DNA of 39,640 nt, taken from assembly GCA_938023415.1 (NCBI GenBank), contig CALHEE010000019.1, positions 1 to 39,640 on the forward strand, written 5' to 3'. A program made the position numbers and the translations under genes. Source of the DNA: Minisyncoccota bacterium (GTDB taxonomy: Bacteria; Patescibacteriota; Minisyncoccia; Minisyncoccales; GBS-2). Below the pieces are notes generated by a model. That model was not told where the DNA came from. It saw only the letters and a list, made by a program, of their open reading frames with translations, and ran no database searches. Shown here piece after piece: positions 17,016-25,719 of the stretch; positions within the stretch are counted from its first letter, which is position 1, and each line of letters opens with the position of its first letter.

Positions 17016-17575
17016 TCTTGATGGAGAGAGAAAAAGCCCTGGAAATCTTAAAAGAAAATCTTAAAAATCCAAACCTCATCAAACACTCCCTGGCAGTGGA
17101 GGCAGGAATGAGAGCTCTGGCGCGGTATTTTAATGAAGATGAAGAAAAATGGGGAATTTGTGGACTTTTACATGATATTGATTACGAAAAAACCAAAGAA
17201 AACCCCAATTTACATTCGAAGCTTGGTTCAGAGATGCTGAGAAAATTAGGTTTGGATGAAGAAATCTGTCAAGCTATTTTAACCCATAATGAAGCTCATG
17301 AGATTTTACCTCAAGGAAAAATGGCCAAGGCCCTTTATTGCTTAGACCCTCTCACTGGATTAATTGTGGCTGCAGTTTTAGTTTTGCCATCGAAAAAGAT
17401 TAAGGACTTGAAGCCAGAAAACGTTTTGAATAGGTTTAAAGAAAAATCTTTTGCCAAGGGAGCAAAGAGAGAAGTGATCAAAAAATGCCAAGAGTATTTG
17501 GATTTATCATTAGAAGAATTTGTCAATATAATTGTTTTGGCGATGCAAAAAATTTCTGATCAGTTAGGTCTTTAG
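17012..17575 (+). CDS. HD-domain hydrolase
   Basis: NLIKHSLAVEAGMRALA, GLLHDIDYEKTKENPNLHSKLGSEML, AILTHNEAH. Confidence 0.85.
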   Translation: MILMEREKALEILKENLKNPNLIKHSLAVEAGMRALARYFNEDEEKWGICGLLHDIDYEKTKENPNLHSKLGSEMLRKLGLDEEICQAILTHNEAHEILPQGKMAKALYCLDPLTGLIVAAVLVLPSKKIKDLKPENVLNRFKEKSFAKGAKREVIKKCQEYLDLSLEEFVNIIVLAMQKISDQLGL

Positions 17576-17673
17576 CTATTGACTTTATTTTTAAATTAAA
17601 TTAGCGTAAGATAAAATTGAAAAGATCCTTTTTAAAACTAAAGGTCGGTTTTTAAAAAATTAAATTAAAATCC

Positions 17674-17838
17674 ATGGCTACCGTTGCCTATTGTGTTAAA
17701 TGTAAGAAAAAGCAGGAAATGAAAGATGAGCAGATTATCGAAATTAAAGGAAAAGGAGGAACAACGAAAAAAGCAGTCACTGGCGTTTGTCCAGTTTGCG
17801 GAACGAAAATGTTTAGAATCTTAGGAAAACAACAATAA
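17674..17838 (+). CDS. Small zinc-ribbon protein (54 aa; DUF5679-like)
   Basis: Below ORF-track cutoff: MATVAYCVKCKKKQEMKDEQIIEIKGKGGTTKKAVTGVCPVCGTKMFRILGKQQ, two CxxC pairs. Confidence 0.85.
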   Translation: MATVAYCVKCKKKQEMKDEQIIEIKGKGGTTKKAVTGVCPVCGTKMFRILGKQQ

Positions 17839-17859
17839 AAGCTTTTTCCTAAAAATTTT

Positions 17860-17899
17860 AACCCAAAACCAATCATGAGTGGTTTTGGGTTGTTTTTTT
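17860..17899 (+). terminator. Rho-independent terminator
   Basis: AACCCAAAACCA-ATCATGAG-TGGTTTTGGGTT followed by GTTTTTTT. Confidence 0.88.
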
Positions 17900-17976
17900 G
17901 ATAATTGGTCAAAATATGGTATAGAATTCTAAGGGACGGAAAAAATTTCTTATTCTTTAAAAGGAAAATTAAGAAA

Positions 17977-18990
17977 ATGGCTAAAAGATTTAATCTCACT
18001 GATCCAGAAGAGAGAAAAGAGTATTTTGAATTAAAGGCAGGTCCAGAAATTAAAAAATTGAGAGATTTTTTAAAAAAGAATACATTTGTTGCCTATCTCT
18101 TGGGAAAGAAAAATTCTGGTAAGGGTACCTATGCAAAGATGTTTGCGGAAATCGTTTTACCAGAGAAAATTGAGCATTTTTCGGTTGGCGACATGGTTAG
18201 GGCGGTTGATCTTGAAATGAGGGACGAAAGAACGAGAGAGAAGCTTTTTTCCTACTTATCCAGAAATTATCGGGGGAGGCTAAATTTGAAAGAAGCCATT
18301 TTCGCCCTCGAGCACAGAAATACTAGCTCTCTTTTGCCTACTGAATTGATTTTGGCCTTGATCAAAAGGGAAATGGAAAAACGGGAGAAAAAGACCCTTT
18401 TTATTGATGGTTTTCCACGAGATTTAGATCAAATAAATTTTTCACTTTTTTTCCGGGATCTCATTGGTCATCGTGACGATCCTGATGTTTTTATTTTAAT
18501 TGATGTTCCAGAGAAAGTGATCGACGAACGGATCAAATGGAGAAGGATTTGTCCAAAATGCCAAAATTCTCGGAATTTAAAATTACTTCCCACTCCGGAA
18601 GTGGGTTACGATAAAGAAAAAAATGAGTTTTATCTAATTTGTGAAAATTGTAAAGTAAGAATGGAAAGAAAAGAAGGAGATGAGTTGGGGATTGAGCCAA
18701 TTAGAGAGAGACTAAAACTGGATCAAAAATTAATGGAAATAGCAAGTTCTTTCTATGGCATTCCGAAAATTTTCTTGAAAAATTCCATCCCAGTAGAAAA
18801 GGCAAAAGAACTAGTCGATGATTACGAAATTACCCCAGAATATATTTTTCAGTGGGATGGGGAAAAGGTGATAAAAACAGAAAGGCCCTGGATTTTCGAA
18901 GATGACCAGGGGATTGCCTCTTACAGTTTACTTCCTCCGCCAGTAGTTGTTTCTCTAATTAAGCAATTGGTTGAGGTGTTAGGTCTTTAA
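17977..18990 (+). CDS. Atypical adenylate kinase-family nucleoside monophosphate kinase with C-terminal extension
   Basis: YLLGKKNSGKGTYAKMFAE P-loop, FIDGFPRDLDQINF, CPKCQ...CENCK zinc lid; ATG 17977. Confidence 0.75.
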   Translation: MAKRFNLTDPEERKEYFELKAGPEIKKLRDFLKKNTFVAYLLGKKNSGKGTYAKMFAEIVLPEKIEHFSVGDMVRAVDLEMRDERTREKLFSYLSRNYRGRLNLKEAIFALEHRNTSSLLPTELILALIKREMEKREKKTLFIDGFPRDLDQINFSLFFRDLIGHRDDPDVFILIDVPEKVIDERIKWRRICPKCQNSRNLKLLPTPEVGYDKEKNEFYLICENCKVRMERKEGDELGIEPIRERLKLDQKLMEIASSFYGIPKIFLKNSIPVEKAKELVDDYEITPEYIFQWDGEKVIKTERPWIFEDDQGIASYSLLPPPVVVSLIKQLVEVLGL

Positions 18991-19045
18991 AAACTGGTGC
19001 GTCAATCAAGCAACTTTTTTCCAGCGACAAATGAGTTTTAAAGAG

Positions 19046-19074
19046 TTGACAAGACATTTTCTTGAATCTAAAAT
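19046..19074 (+). promoter_or_regulatory. Strong sigma70 promoter TTGACA-17-TAAAAT for 6S-like RNA
   Basis: TTGACA 19046-19051, TAAAAT 19069-19074. Confidence 0.75.
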
Positions 19075-19079
19075 GAAAG

Positions 19080-19222
19080 TGGCCCTGCTTTTTTCTAGGA
19101 TTCTGGGACAAAAGTTTTCTAAGGGAGCCGGAAATGATTCTGGTTCTATTTGAGCCAGACTACGGCACCCACCTTGAACTCTTTTCCAGAAGAATCTCTA
19201 GAAACAAAAGCAGGGCCGTTTA
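19080..19222 (+). ncRNA. ssrS: 6S-like RNA (ssrS) candidate
   Basis: About 140-nt irregular hairpin: closing stem 19081-19092/19206-19217 (GGCCCTGCTTTT/AAAAGCAGGGCC), TTCTAG/CTAGAA extension, central bubble containing CACCTTGAAC, apical GCCG...CGGC stem; preceded by a strong promoter, no ORF. Confidence 0.6.
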
Positions 19223-19243
19223 TTTTTGTCAAAAATTAAAAAT

Positions 19244-19314
19244 TCGGGCTGCCGGGAGTTGCACCCGGGTCTTGCCCACCCCAAGGGCAAATACTACTGT
19301 TGTACTACAGCCCG
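19244..19314 (-). tRNA. tRNA-Pro (anticodon GGG) with non-canonical D/T loops
   Basis: Minus strand CGGGCTG TA GTAC AACAGTA GTAT T TGCCC TTGGGGT GGGCA AGAC CCGGG TGCAACT CCCGG CAGCCCG A; C1-G72 and A73 as in bacterial tRNA-Pro; CCA not encoded. Confidence 0.85.
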
Positions 19315-19538
19315 ATGGATTCTTTTTTAAATATTGTTTTAATGCATTGGGTACAGGCTAAGATTTTTTTTCCGGCAAATTTCTTTAAAAAAACTCTTTT
19401 TACTTTTGAAGGAATCTTCACCCATTGGAGATTGGGAGATTGTTTTTGTTTTGTGGTGGGATTATACTTTCCTCTTAGCTTGACCCTTTTGACCACTATG
19501 TTTGTTCCCTTTCCACAAATGAGACATTTTCTTGCCAT
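19305..19538 (-). CDS. rpmB: 50S ribosomal protein L28
   Basis: MARKCLICGKGTNIVVKRVKLRGKYNPTTKQKQSPNLQWVKIP...KILACTQCIKTI, Zn-type L28; stop codon lies in tRNA-Pro 5' end. Confidence 0.85.
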   Translation of the reverse strand: MARKCLICGKGTNIVVKRVKLRGKYNPTTKQKQSPNLQWVKIPSKVKRVFLKKFAGKKILACTQCIKTIFKKESIGL

Positions 19539-19580
19539 ATATTCAAAAATTAGCAAAAATTTTTAATTTCATCAAGAGTA

Positions 19581-19589
19581 TGATATATT
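19581..19589 (+). promoter_or_regulatory. Extended -10 TGA-TATATT directly upstream of M50 peptidase ATG
   Basis: TGATATATT at 19581-19589, ATG at 19597. Confidence 0.45.
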
Positions 19590-19596
19590 AAAACCG

Positions 19597-20220
19597 ATGC
19601 TTATTGAATTACTTTTTCTCAATCCTATTGTCTATTTAATGGTGGCGGTCTCGATTCTTTTTGCTTTTTCTGTCCATGAATATGCCCATGCCCAGGCAGC
19701 TTATTCTTTGGGTGATCCGACACCAAAGTACTTTGGTCGCTTGACCATCAACCCCTTAGCCCATTTTGACCCCATCTTCACCACTTCTATTTTCATTTTT
19801 GGAATTGGAATGGGCAAACCAGTTCCCCTTAATCCTCTTAATTTCAAAAATCAAAGGTGGGGAACTTTTTTAGTTGCTTTAGCTGGTCCTCTTTCTAACT
19901 TTTTCTTAGCTTTTCTCGCCGGACTTTTCATTAGATTTTTTGGATCTTTGAACCTTGGTTTATTTTATTTTTTGAGCATCTTTACTTGGATCAATCTTGT
20001 TTTGGCCACCTTTAATATTTTACCTCTTCCACCGCTTGACGGTTCTCATGTTTTTTTTGCTTTCTTACCCAATTTTTTTAATGAAATAAAAATCTTACTT
20101 TTGTTTAACCCCATTCTCTCTTTTATTTTAGCCATTTTCTTCATGGAATTTTTTGGCTTTAGACTCATCTGCCAACCGCTTTTTCATTTGCTTACCGGGA
20201 TTTCTCGTTTATTCTTCTAA
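19597..20220 (+). CDS. M50 family (site-2-protease-like) metallopeptidase
   Basis: FSVHEYAHAQAAYSLGDPTPKYFGRLTINPLAHFDP, NILPLPPLDGSHV, multi-TM. Confidence 0.92.
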   Translation: MLIELLFLNPIVYLMVAVSILFAFSVHEYAHAQAAYSLGDPTPKYFGRLTINPLAHFDPIFTTSIFIFGIGMGKPVPLNPLNFKNQRWGTFLVALAGPLSNFFLAFLAGLFIRFFGSLNLGLFYFLSIFTWINLVLATFNILPLPPLDGSHVFFAFLPNFFNEIKILLLFNPILSFILAIFFMEFFGFRLICQPLFHLLTGISRLFF

Positions 20221-20235
20221 GAATTTTAAAAAATC

Positions 20236-20264
20236 TTGACATTAGTTATTTTTTTTGTTAAATT
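20236..20264 (+). promoter_or_regulatory. Promoter TTGACA-17-TAAATT of rpsL
   Basis: TTGACA 20236-20241, TAAATT 20259-20264; ATG at 20272. Confidence 0.75.
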
Positions 20265-20271
20265 GCCTCCT

Positions 20272-20682
20272 ATGCCTACCATTCATCAACTTATCAAAAA
20301 AGGAAGAGAAAAAATTAAAAGAAGAGCGCGCGCCCCCGCTTTAAAATTTCAATTTAATGTTTTAAAGAATCAACCAAAATTTTCTCCTGCCCCTTTTAAG
20401 AGAGGAGTTTGTCTGAAAGTTTTTACCACCACTCCCAAAAAACCAAACTCTGCTTTAAGAAAAGTAGCAAGGGTAAGATTAAGCAATGGGATGGAGGTTA
20501 CTGCCTATATTCCAGGAGAGGGCCATAATCTTCAAGAACACTCCATTGTTTTAGTAAGGGGAGGGAGAGTGAAGGACCTGCCTGGAGTAAGGTATCATAT
20601 TGTCCGGGGAGTTTATGATGCAGGCGGTGTAGAAGGAAGAAAACAAGAAAGGTCAAAGTATGGTACCAAAAGAGAAAAATAA
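20272..20682 (+). CDS. rpsL: 30S ribosomal protein S12
   Basis: [12 protein letters not shown]...[49 protein letters not shown]; canonical start at 20272. Confidence 0.98.
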   Translation: MPTIHQLIKKGREKIKRRARAPALKFQFNVLKNQPKFSPAPFKRGVCLKVFTTTPKKPNSALRKVARVRLSNGMEVTAYIPGEGHNLQEHSIVLVRGGRVKDLPGVRYHIVRGVYDAGGVEGRKQERSKYGTKREK

Positions 20683-20691
20683 TTAAAAATT

Positions 20692-21159
20692 ATGCGAAGA
20701 AAAAAGAAAGTAAACAGACCAATTTCTCCAGACCCTGTTTACAATAGCCTGATGGTAGCTAAATTTATTAACCATACCATGAGAAAGGGAAAAAAAGAAA
20801 TTGCCAGAAAAATTGTCTATGGTGCCTTTGAGAAGATCAAAGAAAAGACAAAAAAAGACCCCTTAGAAATATTTGAAAAGGCCTTAGAAAATGTTGGCCC
20901 TCTTTTGGAAGTAAGAGCAAGGAGAATAGGTGGAGCCACTTACCAAGTGCCAGTTGAAGTAAAAGGAGAAAGGAGAATCAGTTTGGCCATGCGCTGGATT
21001 TTAGAAGCAGCCAGATCAAAAAAAGGAAAACCAATGAAAGAGAAATTGGCTGAAGAATTAATTTTAGCTGCCAACAATCAAGGAACAGCGGTTAAAAAGA
21101 AAGAAACAGTTCATAAAATGGCGGAGGCCAACAGGGCTTTTGCCCACTTTGCTTTCTAA
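20692..21159 (+). CDS. rpsG: 30S ribosomal protein S7
   Basis: [51 protein letters not shown]. Confidence 0.98.
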   Translation: MRRKKKVNRPISPDPVYNSLMVAKFINHTMRKGKKEIARKIVYGAFEKIKEKTKKDPLEIFEKALENVGPLLEVRARRIGGATYQVPVEVKGERRISLAMRWILEAARSKKGKPMKEKLAEELILAANNQGTAVKKKETVHKMAEANRAFAHFAF

Positions 21160-21163
21160 AAAA

Positions 21164-23248
21164 ATGAGAAAGTATCCGATTGAAAAATATCGCAATATTG
21201 GATTTATTGCTCATATTTCTGCAGGTAAAACGACCACCACTACCTGTGTTTTGTATTACACAGGGAGGGTTCACAAAATTGGGACATTAGAAAAAGGAAC
21301 CACCCCCTTAGATTGGATGATCCAAGAAAGAGAAAGAGCTATGACCATTATGGCAGCTGCTACCTCTTGTTATTGGAAGGTAGGAAAAGAGGAATATCAA
21401 ATAAATATCATTGATACCCCAGGTCACATTGATTTCACTGCTGAAGTCCAAAGATCTCTAAGAGTTTTAGATGGTGCGATCGTAGTTTTTGATGGCTCGG
21501 CGGGTGTTCAATCACAGTCAGAAACAGTTTGGCACCAAGCAGATCAATTTTCTGTTCCCCGACTTTGTTTTGTTAACAAAATGGACAAGGTCGGAGCGGA
21601 TTTTCGAATGAATTTAGAATCGATTTGGCAAAGGTTAAGTCCCAATGCCTTTCCTGTCCAGTTACCGATTGGAAGTGAAGATCGCTTTGAGGGGTTAATT
21701 GATTTATTAGAGATGAAGGCTTTAAGATTTGAGGGGAAGGAGGGGGAGATAAAAAGAGAGTTCGAAATACCGAAAGAATTAGAAAAAGAGGCAAGAGAGT
21801 GGCGGGAAAAATTAATAGAAAGAATCGTGGCGGAAGACGAAGTTCTTTTAGAAAAATATTTAGCTAAAGAAGAAATTTCTTTAGACGAATTAAGGGCAGG
21901 GTTAAGAAAAGCTACCATTAACTGCAAAATTTTTCCTGTTTTTTTTGGTTCCCTTTTTAAACGAATCGGGGTCCTTCCCTTGCTTGATGGGATTGTTTAT
22001 TATTTACCCAGCCCCCTTGATTTGCCACCAGTGAAAGGAATTGATCCAAAAAGCGGTGCCCAGATTGAAAGGAAACCTTTGGACTCTGAACCATTTTGTG
22101 CTTTAGCTTTTAAAATTCAAACTGATCCTTATGTCGGTACCTTAACTTATTTTAGAGTCTATTCTGGTTATTTAAAAAAGGGATCTTATGTTTTAAACAC
22201 CATCACCGGAGAGAAAGAAAGGATCGGAAGGATTTTGAAAATGCATGCTGACGAGAGAGAAGAAATGGAGGAATGTTTTGCCGGAGATATTTTAGCCACG
22301 GTCGGACTAAAAAACACCTCCACCGGCCACACTCTTTGCGACGAGGCTCACCCAATTGTCTTAGAAAAAGTAACCTTTCCAGAACCAGTCATTTCCGTAC
22401 GAATTGAACCAAAGACAAAAGCTGACCAAGAAAAAATGATGATTGCCTTAAAAAAATTAAGCGAGGAAGATCCTACTTTTAAAATTAAACTAGATCAAGA
22501 GACAGGAGAGACAATTATTTCAGGAATGGGAGAATTGCATTTGGAGATCATTACCGATAGGTTAAAAAGAGAATTTCGGGTGGAAGGAAATTTAGGGAAA
22601 CCGCAAGTGGCTTATAAAGAAACAATCAGAGAAGTGGCCGAAGCTGAAGGAAAATACATTAGACAGTCTGGTGGTCGTGGTCAATATGGACATGTTTGGT
22701 TGAGGGTTGAGCCGAAAAAACGAGGGGAAGGATTTGAATTTATTGATCAAATTAAGGGAGGGATTATTCCTCAAGAATTTATTCCGGCAGTAGAAAAAGG
22801 AGTAAGAGAGGCTATGGAAAAGGGAGTAATCGCGGGATATCCGCTAGTGGATTTAGCGGTTACTCTTTACGATGGTTCTTTTCATGAGGTCGATAGCTCA
22901 GAATATGCTTTCAAAATCGCTGCCTCTATTGCTCTTCAAGAAGCTTGCAAGAAGGCAAAACCAGTTTTATTAGAACCAATAATGAAACTAGAGGTGGTTT
23001 GTCCACAAGAATTCTTTGGCAATGTGATTGGGGACCTGGCGGCAAAAAGAGGAAAAATTGAAGAGACAAAAGATAGAAAAAATTTAAAGATTATTCTTGC
23101 GAAAGTTCCCTTGGCAGAAATGTTTGGCTATGCCACTACCTTAAGATCCTTGACGCAAGGACGGGGAAGCTTTACAATGGAATTTAGTCATTATCAAGAG
23201 GTTCCAGAAAATATTGCCCAAGAAATTATTGAGGGCAAGAGAAAATAA
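21164..23248 (+). CDS. fusA: Elongation factor G
   Basis: [70 protein letters not shown]; start 21164. Confidence 0.97.
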   Translation: MRKYPIEKYRNIGFIAHISAGKTTTTTCVLYYTGRVHKIGTLEKGTTPLDWMIQERERAMTIMAAATSCYWKVGKEEYQINIIDTPGHIDFTAEVQRSLRVLDGAIVVFDGSAGVQSQSETVWHQADQFSVPRLCFVNKMDKVGADFRMNLESIWQRLSPNAFPVQLPIGSEDRFEGLIDLLEMKALRFEGKEGEIKREFEIPKELEKEAREWREKLIERIVAEDEVLLEKYLAKEEISLDELRAGLRKATINCKIFPVFFGSLFKRIGVLPLLDGIVYYLPSPLDLPPVKGIDPKSGAQIERKPLDSEPFCALAFKIQTDPYVGTLTYFRVYSGYLKKGSYVLNTITGEKERIGRILKMHADEREEMEECFAGDILATVGLKNTSTGHTLCDEAHPIVLEKVTFPEPVISVRIEPKTKADQEKMMIALKKLSEEDPTFKIKLDQETGETIISGMGELHLEIITDRLKREFRVEGNLGKPQVAYKETIREVAEAEGKYIRQSGGRGQYGHVWLRVEPKKRGEGFEFIDQIKGGIIPQEFIPAVEKGVREAMEKGVIAGYPLVDLAVTLYDGSFHEVDSSEYAFKIAASIALQEACKKAKPVLLEPIMKLEVVCPQEFFGNVIGDLAAKRGKIEETKDRKNLKIILAKVPLAEMFGYATTLRSLTQGRGSFTMEFSHYQEVPENIAQEIIEGKRK

Positions 23249-23336
23249 TCTATTCACACTTTGCCCTTGACTTATTTTTAAAGGTTGATAAAAATTAAAT
23301 ATAAAAAGGTTAATCAAATAATTTTTTTAAGACTTC

Positions 23337-23362
23337 TTTTGCTGGTTAAAAGACCAGCAAAA
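23337..23362 (+). promoter_or_regulatory. tuf leader hairpin
   Basis: TTTTGCTGGT-TAAAAG-ACCAGCAAAA, 10 bp perfect, 28 nt upstream of tuf ATG. Confidence 0.5.
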
Positions 23363-23389
23363 TGAAATCTTCCTTAAATAAAAAATAAT

Positions 23390-24589
23390 ATGGCAGAAAG
23401 AGAAAAATTCATCAGAACAAAACCACATGTTAACATTGGCACCATTGGCCATGTTGCCCACGGGAAAACCACTACCACCGCCGCCATTTTAAAGATTTCA
23501 AGACTAAGAGGACTGATGGCTACAGAAGCTGGTGTTGATGACTTAAACGCAGCGCCAGAAGAGAAAGCTCGTGGCCTGACCATTTCTATTTCTCATGTGG
23601 AATTTGAATCAGAGAAAAGGCATTATGCCTTAATTGATTGTCCAGGTCATGCTGACTACATTAAAAACATGATTACCGGAGCTGCCCAAATGGATGGGGC
23701 AATTTTAGTTGTTTCCGCAGTGGATGGACCTATGCCCCAGACAAGAGAACACATTCTTTTGGCTCGACAAGTGGGACTTCCAACCTTAGTGGTGTTTTTA
23801 AATAAATGCGATGCGGTCGATGATCCAGAAATGATTAACTTAGTGGAATCAGAAATCAGAGAGCTTTTGAAAAAGTATGAGTTTCCTGGTGATGAAATTC
23901 CGATTATTCGGGGTTCTGCGCTCAAGGCTTTAAACGCTTCTTCGCTAGAGGATGATTCAGTCAAGCCGATTTTAGAACTTATTAAAGCGGTCGATGAATA
24001 CATTCCTGAGCCTATTCGGGAAATAGACAAACCATTTTTAATGCCCATTGAAGATGTTTTTTCTATTGCCGGTCGTGGAACAGTAGCTACCGGAAGAATA
24101 GAAAGAGGAATCGTCCATCCCAATGATGAATTAGAGGTGGTAGGAATTAGGCCTACGATCAAAACAACCGCTGTCTCAATCGAAATGTTTAAAAAGATAT
24201 TAGACGAAGGAAGGGCAGGGGACAATGTGGGTATTCTTTTGCGCGGATTGAAAAAGGAGGATGTGGAGAGGGGTCAGGTTTTAGCTACTCCCGGAACGAT
24301 TACCCCGCACACTGAATTTGAGGCTCAAGTTTATGTCCTTTCTAAAGAGGAAGGCGGAAGGCACACCCCATTTTTCAGTGGCTACAAACCCCAATTTTAT
24401 TTTCGAACCGCTGATGTTACCGGTGAAATTACTTTACCAGAAGGAATGGAAATGGTCATGCCAGGTGATACCGTTAATCTAAAGATCAAATTAATTGCTC
24501 CTATTGCCATGGAAGAAAAACAGAGGTTTGCCATTAGGGAAGGCGGGAAAACCGTAGGAGCAGGAGTAGTAACTAAGATTATAAAATAA
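23390..24589 (+). CDS. tuf: Elongation factor Tu
   Basis: [66 protein letters not shown]. Confidence 0.98.
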   Translation: MAEREKFIRTKPHVNIGTIGHVAHGKTTTTAAILKISRLRGLMATEAGVDDLNAAPEEKARGLTISISHVEFESEKRHYALIDCPGHADYIKNMITGAAQMDGAILVVSAVDGPMPQTREHILLARQVGLPTLVVFLNKCDAVDDPEMINLVESEIRELLKKYEFPGDEIPIIRGSALKALNASSLEDDSVKPILELIKAVDEYIPEPIREIDKPFLMPIEDVFSIAGRGTVATGRIERGIVHPNDELEVVGIRPTIKTTAVSIEMFKKILDEGRAGDNVGILLRGLKKEDVERGQVLATPGTITPHTEFEAQVYVLSKEEGGRHTPFFSGYKPQFYFRTADVTGEITLPEGMEMVMPGDTVNLKIKLIAPIAMEEKQRFAIREGGKTVGAGVVTKIIK

Positions 24590-24611
24590 AAAGAGTCGTT
24601 CTTTTAAAAAG

Positions 24612-24953
24612 ATGGTGAGGAAAAAAGTTGCTGAAGAAAAAGAAACAGTTAAACCAAAAATAAGGATAAAATTGCGAGCTTACGATCATAAAATTTTAGA
24701 TAATTCTGCTCGTCAGATTATTGAAGTTTTGGAGCGTTATGGAGCGAAAATAGCTGGTCCTGTTCCTTTACCAACTGAGATTCACAAATATACCGTCAAT
24801 CGATCCACCTTTGTTCACAAAAATAGTCGTGACCAGTTCGAAATAAGGATCCACAAAAGATTGATCGATGTTTTCGAACTTAATCAGCGGATTATTGAAG
24901 CTCTCCAGAATATTAATTTGCCAGCGGGGGTAGATATTGAGTTAAAGATGTAA
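24612..24953 (+). CDS. rpsJ: 30S ribosomal protein S10
   Basis: [24 protein letters not shown]...[39 protein letters not shown]. Confidence 0.97.
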   Translation: MVRKKVAEEKETVKPKIRIKLRAYDHKILDNSARQIIEVLERYGAKIAGPVPLPTEIHKYTVNRSTFVHKNSRDQFEIRIHKRLIDVFELNQRIIEALQNINLPAGVDIELKM

Positions 24954-25042
24954 CAATTTATCATCGTCTTGATAGGTCAAGGGTTTTTGATTTTTTTATG
25001 AAGATAAATATTAAAAATTCATAAAAAAAATCCAAAACTACC

Positions 25043-25089
25043 CCTTTTAAATAAAGTACGGGGGTGGTCCCCGTATTTTATTTAAAAGG
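25043..25089 (+). promoter_or_regulatory. Long hairpin in rpsJ-rplC intergenic gap
   Basis: 21-bp stem (20 WC + 1 GU) 25043-25063/25069-25089: CCTTTTAAATAAAGTACGGGG / CCCCGTATTTTATTTAAAAGG, loop GTGGT. Confidence 0.75.
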
Positions 25090-25118
25090 CCTATTTTTTA
25101 AATCAGTTAAGAAGATTT

Positions 25119-25718
25119 ATGAAATTTATTTTAGGTTTAAAACTTGGAATGTCCCAGATTTTCGATGAAAAAGGAAATGTTATTCCGGTGACTTTAGTGA
25201 AAGCTGGCCCATGTCAGGTTACTCAGATCAAGACAAAAGAAGGCCCTGATGGCTATGATGCAATTCAAATCGGATTTAAAGAGTTAAAGCCAAAGAAAGT
25301 AAAAAAAACTCAAAAAGGCAAACCCTTTCAGTACCTGAGAGAATTTCGAGGAGATCCAAAAAAGTATAAAGTGGGAGACAAAATTGATGTTTCTATTTTT
25401 AAGGAAGGAGAATTGGTTAAGGTTTCAGGAATCTCTAAAGGTAAAGGATTTGCCGGAGTAGTGAAACGTTGGGGATTTGCTGGCCGTCCTACCAGTCACG
25501 GAACAAAACATGAAGTAAGAGCACCCGGAGCGATTGGTTCCGCTACCCCACCACGAGTGCTAAAAGGAAAAAAAATGGCTGGAAGAAAAGGGGGAAAAAG
25601 GGTGACGGTAAAGAATTTACAAATAATAAAAATCGATCCAGAAAATAACTTGTTAGCCATTAAAGGAGCAGTGCCTGGAAGGAGGGGAACATTATTAGAA
25701 ATAGAAACAATAAAATAA
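25119..25718 (+). CDS. rplC: 50S ribosomal protein L3
   Basis: LGLKLGMSQIFDEKGNVIPVTLVKAGPCQVTQIKT, KGFAGVVKRWGFAGRPTSHGTKHEVRAPGAIG. Confidence 0.97.
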   Translation: MKFILGLKLGMSQIFDEKGNVIPVTLVKAGPCQVTQIKTKEGPDGYDAIQIGFKELKPKKVKKTQKGKPFQYLREFRGDPKKYKVGDKIDVSIFKEGELVKVSGISKGKGFAGVVKRWGFAGRPTSHGTKHEVRAPGAIGSATPPRVLKGKKMAGRKGGKRVTVKNLQIIKIDPENNLLAIKGAVPGRRGTLLEIETIK

Positions 25719-25719
25719 A

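Noticed and set aside
19134-19361. 75-aa plus-strand ORF
   Set aside because: Overlaps the 6S-like RNA and the tRNA-Pro complement; no protein motif.
23656-24225. 189-aa minus-strand ORF
   Set aside because: Antisense to tuf; composition reflects complementary codons of a conserved gene.
25043-25089. Interpretation of the rpsJ-rplC hairpin as a simple rho-independent terminator
   Set aside because: The 3' arm is followed by CCTATTTTTTAAATC rather than an immediate U-tract, and it interrupts a ribosomal operon with no clear promoter after it; left as regulatory or unknown.
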